NCBI RefSeq assembly: GCF_937900395.1
Contig: NZ_CALCDX010000240.1
Span: forward strand, 5,883 to 69,882
DNA length: 64,000 bases
Direction: 5' to 3'
Origin: an uncultured Caulobacter sp.
GTDB lineage: Bacteria > Pseudomonadota > Alphaproteobacteria > Caulobacterales > Caulobacteraceae
Position numbers and translations under genes: made by a program. Below the pieces are notes generated by a model. That model worked only from the letters and a program-made list of their open reading frames with translations. It was not told the DNA's origin and made no database searches. Shown here piece after piece: positions 42,788-50,238 of this stretch (the first letter of the stretch is position 1; each line of letters begins with the position of its first letter).

Positions 42788-44932
42788 CTACAGCCCGTTC
42801 CCCGGCGCCCAGCGGAACTTGAGGCCCTCGTAGTACTCCAGCGACTTCTCCGGAGGCTTCTCGCCTGCCGGCAGCGGACGCTTGGAGAAGGTCTGGAACC
42901 AGGCGATCGAGGCGTCGCGCCACCACTGGGCCTCGTTGCGCTGGATCTTCAGGAAGTCGGCGACCTCGGCGTGGCGCGGGGCGTCGACATACGGCGCCAG
43001 ACTGGCCCAGGTGCGGTTCATGCCGTCCACGTACGAGACGCCGCGCGAGTAGGACTTGACCATGCCGTCCCACAGGGTGTCGCCGGACTTCAGGCGGTAG
43101 TCCCAGGGCAGGTGGTGGAACCACAAGAGGTCCTTCTCGTCGACGCACTTGAGGTCGGCGAAGCAGGCCCCGACCGGCGGCGCGTACTGGCTGGTGGCGT
43201 TGCTGCCCGTGGGCGTGCGGTCGAAGCCGATGCCATCGGCGCTGGCCTTGGCGTAATAGACGCTGGTCCAGTCGGCGCGCGGACCGCCCGACACCCAGGG
43301 GCCGGGACCGTAATGGTGTCCCTCGCCCATCTGGTGGTGCAGGCCCAGCGGCGTCATGTAGTCCACCGCCGCCTCGCGCGACCCCATCATCATGTCCACC
43401 ACCGGCGTCACGAAGCGCTCGTCATTGGTGAAGGTCATCTTGGCCCAGTCGCGAGCGATCGCGCGGGTGTCGGCCTCCGGATCCCAGGCCAGGCGCCCGA
43501 AGACGTACCAGTTGGCCTGGTCGAACTGCGAGCCGCTCCAGTTGCGGTCGCTGCCGATGTTGGCGACCCCCGCCATCACCGTCAGCTTGCGGCCGTCCAG
43601 CGATCCGTCGACCACCTTGGCCACCGTCGAGCCCTTGCCCTTGGCCATGGTGTCCGAGCGCAGGGTCTCCTCGTAGAGCGGGCCCAGATAGACGAGGTGG
43701 GTGGCGAAGCCGAGGTATTCCTTGGTGATCTGGAACTCCATGCCGAGATTGCTCTTGGGCATGGCCCCGAACAGCGGGTGGAAAGGCTCGCGCGGCTGGA
43801 AGTCGATCGCGCCGTTCTTGACCTGGATGACCACGTTGTCGGCGAACTGACCGTCGAACGGCTTGAACTCCGAATAGCCCTGCTTGGCGCGGTCGTCGGG
43901 CTGCTCGTGCGAATAGACGAAGGCGCGCCAGATCACGACGCCGCCGTGCGGGCCGACAGCCTCGGCCAGCATGTTGGCGCCGTCCACGTGCGTGCGGCCG
44001 TAGTCCTGCGGGCCGGGCTGGCCTTCGGAATTGGCCTTGACCAGGAAGCCGCCGAAGTCGGGGATTTCCTTGTAGATCTCGTCGGCCTTGGCCTTCCAGA
44101 AGGCGCGGACGGCCGGGTCCAGCGGGTCGGCGGTCTTCAGGCCGCCGATCTCGATCGGGGCCGAGAACCGCGCCGACAGATAGACCTTGATGCCGTACGG
44201 GCGGAACGTGTCAGCCAGGGCGGCCGCCTTGGCGATAAACGGCGCGGTCAGGCTGTCGGCCTTGGCGTTGACGTTGTTCAACACCGTCCCGTTGACGCCC
44301 AGCGAGGCGTTGGCGCGCGCGTAGTCGACCATGCGCGGATCGACGTGGTCGGGCAGCTTCCACCAGTCGAAGATCGACTGGCCCGAATAGCCGCGCTCGA
44401 CCGTGCGGTTCAGGTTGTCCCAGTGGTTCAGCATCCGCAGCTTGACCTTGGGCGCGCTGGCGAGGTCGAGGCTGGCGACGGGCTGGCGGGTCTGGATCAG
44501 CTCCAGATAGCGGAACACGCCGTAGAGCACGCCGATGTCGCGGTTGGCGGCGATCACCGTGGTCGCCTTGCCGTTCACGGTCAGGGTGCGGATCAGATAG
44601 CCGTCCTCGCCCAGGCTTTTCAGCGGCAGGTTCAGCTTGGCGATCGCGGGATCGGCGGCCGCGCCCAGCAGGATCACGCCGTCGCGCGTCCCGGCGGCGG
44701 CGGTCGCGGGCTTGCCAACCAAGCCGGTCAGGCCTCGCTCGAGCTCGGCGCGGGCGACCTTTATGGTGGGCGCGTCGCGGGTCGGCGCGATGGCGGCGGC
44801 GCGGGCGGCGTAGGCGCCCTTGGCCGAGGCCTCGACCGGCTTGTAGCGCAGCCACAGGTCATAGCCGTCCTCGGCCCGGACGGCCGGGGCGGTCATGAGC
44901 AAGAGCCCGAGGGCCAAGGCGATCAGACGCAT
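42788..44932 (-). CDS. aguA: GH67 alpha-glucuronidase
   Basis: A 714-residue enzyme that removes 4-O-methylglucuronate from the non-reducing end of xylo-oligosaccharides. A Sec signal (about 1-20) leads into the GH67 N-terminal domain, a TIM barrel and a C-terminal helical domain. The catalytic region includes VKANSEGQPGPQDYGRTHVDGAN and a conserved Asp/Glu pair later in the barrel (FKPFDGQFADNV, VIQVKNGAIDFQPREP). Length is close to other GH67 enzymes. It sits at the divergent promoter region shared with mannonate dehydratase. Confidence 0.95.
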   Translation of the reverse strand: MRLIALALGLLLMTAPAVRAEDGYDLWLRYKPVEASAKGAYAARAAAIAPTRDAPTIKVARAELERGLTGLVGKPATAAAGTRDGVILLGAAADPAIAKLNLPLKSLGEDGYLIRTLTVNGKATTVIAANRDIGVLYGVFRYLELIQTRQPVASLDLASAPKVKLRMLNHWDNLNRTVERGYSGQSIFDWWKLPDHVDPRMVDYARANASLGVNGTVLNNVNAKADSLTAPFIAKAAALADTFRPYGIKVYLSARFSAPIEIGGLKTADPLDPAVRAFWKAKADEIYKEIPDFGGFLVKANSEGQPGPQDYGRTHVDGANMLAEAVGPHGGVVIWRAFVYSHEQPDDRAKQGYSEFKPFDGQFADNVVIQVKNGAIDFQPREPFHPLFGAMPKSNLGMEFQITKEYLGFATHLVYLGPLYEETLRSDTMAKGKGSTVAKVVDGSLDGRKLTVMAGVANIGSDRNWSGSQFDQANWYVFGRLAWDPEADTRAIARDWAKMTFTNDERFVTPVVDMMMGSREAAVDYMTPLGLHHQMGEGHHYGPGPWVSGGPRADWTSVYYAKASADGIGFDRTPTGSNATSQYAPPVGACFADLKCVDEKDLLWFHHLPWDYRLKSGDTLWDGMVKSYSRGVSYVDGMNRTWASLAPYVDAPRHAEVADFLKIQRNEAQWWRDASIAWFQTFSKRPLPAGEKPPEKSLEYYEGLKFRWAPGNGL

Positions 44933-44949
44933 CTTCGTTTCCTACCCTA

Positions 44950-45062
44950 ATCCCGACCTCCCCGACGAATGCCGGGGTCCAGTTGAAGGGACCGGGCGAC
45001 GCCAGGTTCGGCGCCTTCACGGCCCTATGATCTGGGTCCCGGCGTTCGCCGGGAAGATCGGC
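44950..45062. repeat. Family A palindromic repeat
   Basis: Arms CCCCGACGAATGCCGGGGTC and GGTCCCGGCGTTCGCCGGGA are inverted copies. Unlike other family A copies this one has no GANTC in the arm. It lies in the 353-nt region between GH67 and manD. Confidence 0.82.
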
Positions 45063-45137
45063 TTTTATGAACTTCCGAACACGGAGAGACGCGAGAAACG
45101 TACGCGCCCACCCAAGGTCGGGTCTTGTAGTCTTAGA

Positions 45138-45180
45138 GGTCAGACCACTGGGTTGACAACCTTTATGGTACCGGTACATC
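45138..45180 (+). promoter_or_regulatory. manD promoter with FadR-type operator
   Basis: A sigma73-like promoter is seen: TTGACA at 45153-45158 and GGTACATC at 45173-45180 (C. crescentus consensus GCTANAWC), 14 nt apart. GGTCAGACC (45138-45146) sits 6 nt upstream of TTGACA, and the palindrome GTACCGGTAC (45168-45177) overlaps the -10 box. The nearby GntR/FadR-type regulator is the likely binder. Confidence 0.6.
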
Positions 45181-45285
45181 GATAAGCCAGGGAGGAAGTC
45201 TTGGACGCTGGCGCGGCTTACGCGCCTGGCGTCCCGTGCTTTCGGCCCCACCCTCTCACGCCCCCGCGGCCAGCCGAAGCGCCCC

Positions 45286-46497
45286 ATGCCCAAGATCATC
45301 GCCGCCAAGACCATCGTCACCTGCCCGGGGCGCAACTTCGTCACGCTGAAGATCATGACGGAAGACGGCGTCTACGGGATCGGCGACGCCACGCTGAACG
45401 GCCGTGAATTGGCGGTCGAGGCGTACCTCTCCGAGCACGTCATCCCCTGCCTGATCGGCCGCGACGCCCACCAGATCGAGGACATCTGGCAGTACCTGTA
45501 TCGCGGCGCCTACTGGCGTCGGGGTCCGGTGACCATGGCCGCCATCGCGGCGGTCGACATGGCGCTGTGGGACATCAAGGGCAAGGTCGCCGGCCTGCCG
45601 GTCTACCAGCTGCTGGGCGGCGCCTGCCGCACCGGGGTCATGGTCTACGGCCACGCCAATGGCGAGACGATCGAGGAGACCCTCGACAACGCCGCCCACT
45701 ACGCCGAGCAGGGCTACAAGGCCATCCGCCTGCAGACCGGCGTGCCCGGCATGAGCGGCACCTACGGCGTCTCCAAGGACAAGATGTTCTACGAGCCGGC
45801 CGACAGCGACCTGCCCAAGGAGACCATCTGGTCGACCGAGCGCTATCTGCGCTCGACCCCCGCCCTCTTCGAGGCCGCGCGCCTGCGGCTGGGTGACGAT
45901 CTCCACCTGCTGCACGACGTCCACCACCGCCTGACCCCGATCGAGGCCGGGCGCCTGGGCAAGGACCTGGAGCCCTACCGCCTGTTCTGGATGGAGGACG
46001 CCACCCCGGCCGAGAACCAGGCCAGCTTCCGGATCATTCGCCAGCACACCACGACACCGCTGGCGATCGGCGAGATCTTCAACTCGATCTGGGACTGCAA
46101 GCAGCTGATCGAGGAGCAGCTGATCGACTACATCCGCGCCACGGCCGTGCACGCCGGCGGGATCACCCACCTGAAGAAGCTGGCCGCCTTCGCCGACCTG
46201 CACCACGTGCGCACCGGCTGCCATGGGGCCACCGACCTGTCGCCGGTCTGCATGGGCGCGGCCCTGCACTTCGACCTGTCGATCCCGAACTTCGGCGTCC
46301 AGGAGTACATGCGCCACACGGCCGAGACCGACGCGGTGTTCCCGCACGCCTACACGTTCAAGGACGGCATGCTGCACCCCGGCGACGCGCCGGGCCTGGG
46401 CGTCGACATCGACGAGGAATTGGCCGCCAAGTATCCCTACAAGCGCGCCTATCTGCCGATCGCCCGCCGCCTGGACGGCTCGATGCACGATTGGTGA
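45286..46497 (+). CDS. manD: D-mannonate dehydratase (ManD, enolase superfamily)
   Basis: A 403-residue enzyme of the ManD/RspA branch. It removes water from D-mannonate to give 2-keto-3-deoxygluconate, in the glucuronate breakdown pathway. The family features PKIIAAKTIVTCPGRNFVT at the start, PVYQLLGGA, AIRLQTGVPG, and the C-terminal PHAYTFKDGMLHPGDAPG are present. Glucuronate released by GH67 would enter via isomerase and reductase steps not encoded in the window. The gene and the GntR gene downstream are in the same direction. Confidence 0.92.
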   Translation: MPKIIAAKTIVTCPGRNFVTLKIMTEDGVYGIGDATLNGRELAVEAYLSEHVIPCLIGRDAHQIEDIWQYLYRGAYWRRGPVTMAAIAAVDMALWDIKGKVAGLPVYQLLGGACRTGVMVYGHANGETIEETLDNAAHYAEQGYKAIRLQTGVPGMSGTYGVSKDKMFYEPADSDLPKETIWSTERYLRSTPALFEAARLRLGDDLHLLHDVHHRLTPIEAGRLGKDLEPYRLFWMEDATPAENQASFRIIRQHTTTPLAIGEIFNSIWDCKQLIEEQLIDYIRATAVHAGGITHLKKLAAFADLHHVRTGCHGATDLSPVCMGAALHFDLSIPNFGVQEYMRHTAETDAVFPHAYTFKDGMLHPGDAPGLGVDIDEELAAKYPYKRAYLPIARRLDGSMHDW

Positions 46498-46605
46498 GCG
46501 CAGGCGGAGGGAGCCTGTCAGGAGAAAACACGCCAAGCGTCGCCGTGGTCCGTGGTAGAAACGACACCTAGACAAGCTAGCGCCTTTCGGGCCCCTTCGC
46601 CGACC

Positions 46606-47355
46606 ATGTCAGACAACGTCAAGCTCTACCGTAAGATCGCCGACACCGTGGCCGAGGCCATCGAGGCCGGGCAGTACAAGATCGGCGATCGCCTGCCGAC
46701 CGAGCGGGAGCTGGCCGAACAGTTCGGGGTCTCCCGCCCCACCCTGCGCGAGGCGATGATCGCGCTGGAAATGCTGGGCATGATCGAGGCCCGCCACGGC
46801 CTGGGCATCTATGTCACCGGCAATGTGCGGCCGGTCGCGCCCTCCAGCGACATTGACTTCGAGATCGGCGCCTTCGAGCTGATCGAGGCCCGCCGCCTGT
46901 TCGAAGGCGAGGCCGCCGCCCTCGCCGCCACCTCGATCACCGACGAGCAGATCGCCGAGCTGGAAAGCCTTCTGCAGCGGATGCATGAGGAGGAGGAGAT
47001 CCGGGGCGAGGACGCCGACCGCGAGTTCCACCTGACCATCGCCCGCGCCACCGGCAACGGCGCGATCATCGCCACGATCGAGAACCTGTGGGACTGGCGC
47101 AATCGCTCGCCCCTGGCCCGTAACATCCTGGCCCGCGCCCGCGGCATGGGCCTTGAGCCCCGCATCGTCGAGCACCGCCGCGTGGTCGAAGCGCTAAAGG
47201 CCCGCGACCCCGCCGCCGCCCGCCAGGCCATGCGCAACCACCTGGAACGCGTCATCGACCACCTGCTGCACGCGACCGAGACCGAAGCGGTCCAGAAAGC
47301 CCAGCAGGAGACCAAGGCGCGCCGCAGCGCGATCGCGAAAAGGGTGGCGATTTGA
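46606..47355 (+). CDS. GntR/FadR-subfamily (FCD) transcriptional regulator
   Basis: A 249-residue regulator. The winged helix (LPTERELAEQFGVSRPTLREA) occupies about residues 25-75, followed by an all-helical FCD ligand-binding domain (FELIEARRLFEGEAAALAA, with His in DREFHLTIARATGN). FCD proteins sense small organic acids. Here a uronate such as mannonate, fructuronate or glucuronate is probable. I chose the ATG at 46606 (MSDNVKLYRK). It probably binds GGTCAGACC sites at manD and the TonB receptor. Confidence 0.9.
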   Translation: MSDNVKLYRKIADTVAEAIEAGQYKIGDRLPTERELAEQFGVSRPTLREAMIALEMLGMIEARHGLGIYVTGNVRPVAPSSDIDFEIGAFELIEARRLFEGEAAALAATSITDEQIAELESLLQRMHEEEEIRGEDADREFHLTIARATGNGAIIATIENLWDWRNRSPLARNILARARGMGLEPRIVEHRRVVEALKARDPAAARQAMRNHLERVIDHLLHATETEAVQKAQQETKARRSAIAKRVAI

Positions 47356-47361
47356 GGAAAT

Positions 47362-47423
47362 CCCTCTCTCTTTGAGAGAGGGAGGGGCCCATCGCGCAGC
47401 GATGGGAGGGTGAGTGGTCAAGC
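47362..47423. repeat. Family G repeat, left arm of a DUF559 cassette
   Basis: A 62-nt arm: hairpin CCCTCTCTCTTTGAGAGAGG, AGGGG, second hairpin CCCATCGCGCAGCGATGGG, then AGGGTGAGTGGTCAAGC. Its inverted partner is at 47822-47883, with 57 of 62 positions identical. Confidence 0.92.
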
Positions 47424-47827
47424 GCTCGCCGAAACGCGGATTCCTTTGGTTGAACACTCTCGAAGAGCACAGCCATGCTCTTCCGGTGAACCGCACCGTG
47501 ATCGCCCGTCAGCTTCGTCAGCGCCAGACCTTCGCCGAGAAGACGCTCTGGGCGATAGTCCGCAACCGACGTCTGGGTGGCTTCAAGTTCATGCGCCAGG
47601 CGGTCGTGGACCGCTACATCGTCGATTTCGTCTGCCAGTCCGCGAAAGTCGTCGTCGAACTCGACGGGCCCGTTCACGAGGGGCGGGAGGAGCAGGACGC
47701 GGACCGTGCGCGGATCCTGGAGCTCTGCGGCTATCTTGCGCTGAGATTTCGCAACGAGCGGGTTCTGACCGATCCAGGTGGGACCGCCGATGAAATCCTG
47801 GCCGTGTTGCGCATGGGAAGGGCTTGA
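47414..47827 (+). CDS. DUF559 (Vsr-like PD-(D/E)XK) endonuclease-domain protein 2
   Basis: A 137-residue open frame; 113 residues if the GTG at 47486 (VNRTVIARQLRQ) is used, which better matches normal DUF559 starts. The core features are TFAEKTLWAIVRNRRLGGFK, the strand RYIVDFVCQSAKVVVELDG (nuclease-type Asp and Glu-Leu-Asp), and the RFRNERVLTD segment. Both the first start codon and the stop codon fall inside the flanking inverted arms. It is related to, but clearly diverged from, the DUF559 protein at 27400. Confidence 0.87.
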   Translation: MVKRSPKRGFLWLNTLEEHSHALPVNRTVIARQLRQRQTFAEKTLWAIVRNRRLGGFKFMRQAVVDRYIVDFVCQSAKVVVELDGPVHEGREEQDADRARILELCGYLALRFRNERVLTDPGGTADEILAVLRMGRA

Positions 47828-47883
47828 CCACTCACCTTCCCGCCGCTGCGCGGCGGGCCCCTCCCTCTCTCAAAGAGAGAGGG
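47822..47883. repeat. Family G repeat, right arm of a DUF559 cassette
   Basis: Inverted copy of 47362-47423. Five mismatches; four form two compensating base pairs in the second hairpin (CCCATCGC/GCGATGGG against CCCGCCGC/GCGGCGGG). Confidence 0.92.
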
Positions 47884-47922
47884 TATCTGTTCTGAAGCCC
47901 CTTCCCATGCCACCACTGCCCC

Positions 47923-49017
47923 ATGCTGAAGCTCCCGCCCCTCAAGCCTGATTCCGACCAGATGCTGCATCTCGACGCCCTGCGGATCGTCGGGGCGGTG
48001 ATGATCGTGGTGTTCCACTTCAACCGGTTCATCAATCTGGACGGCCACTGGCAGTGGGCGGACGACACGATCAAGACCTTCAGCCTGATCGTGGACCTGT
48101 TCTTCCTGATCTCCGGCTATGTGATGGCGGCGATCTATACCGGGAAGCTGAGCACCTTCGGCAAGTACCGGGACTTCCTGCAAAAGCGCGTGGCGCGGCT
48201 GGGGCCACTGCACTGGGCGACAATGCTGGTGTTCATCGCCGTGGCCGCCGCCGGCGCGGCCGGCTGGATCCAGGACCGCGATCCGCGTCGCTACGATGTG
48301 GCCTGCATCGTGCCCAACATCGTCTTCATCCACGCGTGGGGAGTCTGCCATTCCCAGACCTGGAACTTCGTCAGCTGGGCGATCAGCGCCGAGATGGGGA
48401 TGTACCTGATCCTGCCGCTGCTGTTCCTGCTGACGGCGCGCGGCCCGTGGGTCACCTTGGCGACGGCCCTGCTGTCGATCGTGGTCATGCTGCAGACCCC
48501 GCACGGCGACAGGCCCTTCCACCAGTGGACCTGGGACTACGGGGTGCTCCGCGCGGTTCCGGGCTTCCTGATCGGCATGGCGGCCTTCCAGCTGCGAGGG
48601 CCGCTGGCGAAGATCCCGCGCCCGAACCTGCTGATGTGGCTGCTGCTCGCGGCCTATCTGGTCGCCTCGTGGGCGGGAACGCCGAGGACCGTCCTGCTGT
48701 TCGTCGTCTACGCCATCGGCCTGCTGGGCGTGGCGGCCGACGCCAAGGGCGTCCAGGGCGGCGTCAGCCGGCGACTGGCGCCGTGGGCGCAGCTGTCGTT
48801 CAGCCTGTACCTTCTGCACCCGATCGCCCTGAAGATGGGCCTGGCCTGGGTGGGTCTGGGGATGTGGAGCCTGAACGGCGACCTGATGCGCCTGTGGGTT
48901 CTGTTCTGGGTCGTGGCCCTGTTCCCGATCGCCTATCTGTCGCTGGTGTTCTTCGAGCGCCCGGCGCGGGATTGGCTGGCGGGGCTGGGGAAGCCCCCAA
49001 AGCCCCCTCTCTCCTAG
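47923..49017 (+). CDS. Acyltransferase 3 family membrane protein
   Basis: A 364-residue inner-membrane O-acyltransferase (acyltransferase_3/OafA-like), with about ten helices. The family features LHLDALRIVGAVMIVVFHFN (His near the first helix), RVARLGPLHWATML, and PALSFVFFERPARDW-like (LSLVFFERPARDWLA) are present. It modifies surface polysaccharides or lipids, but the target is unknown. The last residues (PPLS) and the TAG stop are read from the arm of a family G repeat. Confidence 0.9.
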   Translation: MLKLPPLKPDSDQMLHLDALRIVGAVMIVVFHFNRFINLDGHWQWADDTIKTFSLIVDLFFLISGYVMAAIYTGKLSTFGKYRDFLQKRVARLGPLHWATMLVFIAVAAAGAAGWIQDRDPRRYDVACIVPNIVFIHAWGVCHSQTWNFVSWAISAEMGMYLILPLLFLLTARGPWVTLATALLSIVVMLQTPHGDRPFHQWTWDYGVLRAVPGFLIGMAAFQLRGPLAKIPRPNLLMWLLLAAYLVASWAGTPRTVLLFVVYAIGLLGVAADAKGVQGGVSRRLAPWAQLSFSLYLLHPIALKMGLAWVGLGMWSLNGDLMRLWVLFWVVALFPIAYLSLVFFERPARDWLAGLGKPPKPPLS

Positions 49018-49140
49018 AGAGAGGGTTGGGGTGAGAGGTTACGAGGTTTGACGGCGCGCCGGCAGAGCGGTCACCGCCGCAACCACTCACCCTCCCACCG
49101 CTTCGCGGCGGGCCCCTCCCTCTCTCAAAGAGAGAGGGAT
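49004..49140. repeat. Family G palindromic repeat shared by two convergent genes
   Basis: Arms CCCTCTCTCCTAGAGAGAGGG and CCCTCTCTCAAAGAGAGAGGG, the right arm with second hairpin CCACCGCTTCGCGGCGGG and CCCTCCC. The left arm has lost the second hairpin. It supplies stop codons to the acyltransferase (TAG) and the HAD hydrolase (TGA). Confidence 0.85.
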
Positions 49141-49838
49141 TTCGCTACGTGATCCACCCACGCCGGCAGCTCGCTGATGCTGGCCAGCTCGACGTAGCGC
49201 GGATGGTTCTCGGGCGCCTCGGCGGCCTCGTGGGACCAGACCAGCGGATACGGGATCAGCGCGCCCCAGCAGCCGGCCTCCAGGGCCGGCAGGATGTCCG
49301 AGCGCATCGAATTGCCGGCCATCACCGCCTGCTCGGCGCCGGTGCCGTAGCGGTCGAACACCCTGCGGTAGGTCCCGGCGTCCTTCTCCGACACGATCTC
49401 GACCGCCACGAAGTAGTCGCCCAGGCCCGACGAGGCCAGCTTCTGCTCCTGGTGCAGCAGATCCCCCTTGGTGATCAGGACCAGGCGATATTGCTCCGAC
49501 AGTGCGGCCAGGGCGTTCTCGACGCCGGGCAGCGGTTCGATCGGCTCGGTCAGCATCTCGCGGCCGACGGCCAGGATCTCGCGGATCACGCGGGTGTCGA
49601 CCGCGCCGTCGGTGACTTCCAGCGCCGTCTCGATCATCGACAGGGTGAAGCCCTTGGCCCCATAGCCGTAGACGCGGAGATTGCGCTTCTCGACGGCCGT
49701 CAGCTGGGCTTCGATCTTCTCCGGGTCGCCGTGCTCGGACAGCAGGTCCAGGAAGCGCTGGTGCGAAAGGCGAAACAGGCTCTCGCAGTGCCAGAGAGTG
49801 TCGTCGGCGTCGACGCCGACGGTGGTGATGCTCGTCAT
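49125..49838 (-). CDS. HAD-superfamily hydrolase
   Basis: A 237-residue haloacid dehalogenase-type phosphatase. Motif I is DADDTLWHCE (nucleophile Asp10 and Asp12), motif II is LITKGD, and motif III/IV lies in EIVSEKDAGTYRR and MAGNSMRSDILPA. The type is a putative hydrolase of the HAD family with no assigned substrate. I chose the ATG at 49838. The C-terminal KSLSL and the TGA come from a family G repeat. Confidence 0.88.
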   Translation of the reverse strand: MTSITTVGVDADDTLWHCESLFRLSHQRFLDLLSEHGDPEKIEAQLTAVEKRNLRVYGYGAKGFTLSMIETALEVTDGAVDTRVIREILAVGREMLTEPIEPLPGVENALAALSEQYRLVLITKGDLLHQEQKLASSGLGDYFVAVEIVSEKDAGTYRRVFDRYGTGAEQAVMAGNSMRSDILPALEAGCWGALIPYPLVWSHEAAEAPENHPRYVELASISELPAWVDHVAKSLSL

Positions 49839-49902
49839 GGGGTCGGGGTTTAGCATCGCCGCGCGCGGGACGCACCCGCCAGCGGACCTCAGCCAGGGAA
49901 CC

Positions 49903-50037
49903 TCAGAAGGTCAGGACCGCGAACACCACCAGGCTGACCGGCACGGCGGCCGACAGCACCATGCCCACGAGCGCTTCCGCCAATCCGAAGATCAGGCGGC
50001 TCGCCGAGAACAGCTCTTGGGGCGGGGTGGGGATCAT
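49903..50037 (-). CDS. Small membrane protein of 44 residues
   Basis: A short open frame with start ATG at 50037 after a strong AAGGAG ribosome site. It has one long hydrophobic stretch (residues 16-44, LIFGLAEALVGMVLSAAVPV…). It lies just after the TonB receptor terminator on the same strand. Function unknown; the Shine-Dalgarno sequence supports that it is real. Confidence 0.6.
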   Translation of the reverse strand: MIPTPPQELFSASRLIFGLAEALVGMVLSAAVPVSLVVFAVLTF

Positions 50038-50144
50038 CGGGTTTGAGCTCCTTTCCGGAGGACGTAACCCGATCCTGGTTAAGGTTCCGGTAGCCGCCGC
50101 CCGCGCGGGGTTGCGACAGATTGTCCGCGTCGGCCGCCTACGGC

Positions 50145-50175
50145 CCAAAAGAAAGGCCCGGCGCGAGGCCGGGCC
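50145..50175 (-). terminator. Intrinsic terminator of the TonB receptor gene
   Basis: On the minus strand a GGCCCGGC…GCCGGGCC hairpin is followed by TTTCTTTT. It begins 64 nt after the receptor stop codon. Confidence 0.8.
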
Positions 50176-50238
50176 AGATGGTCTTGGGGGAGGAAGCGCG
50201 GTCCGGATCCCGAAGGACCCGGACCGATTTCGATAAGC

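Noticed and set aside
47361..47883. The DUF559 cassette as a standard insertion sequence
   Set aside because: No transposase gene and no target-site duplication are seen; the short flanks do not match each other.
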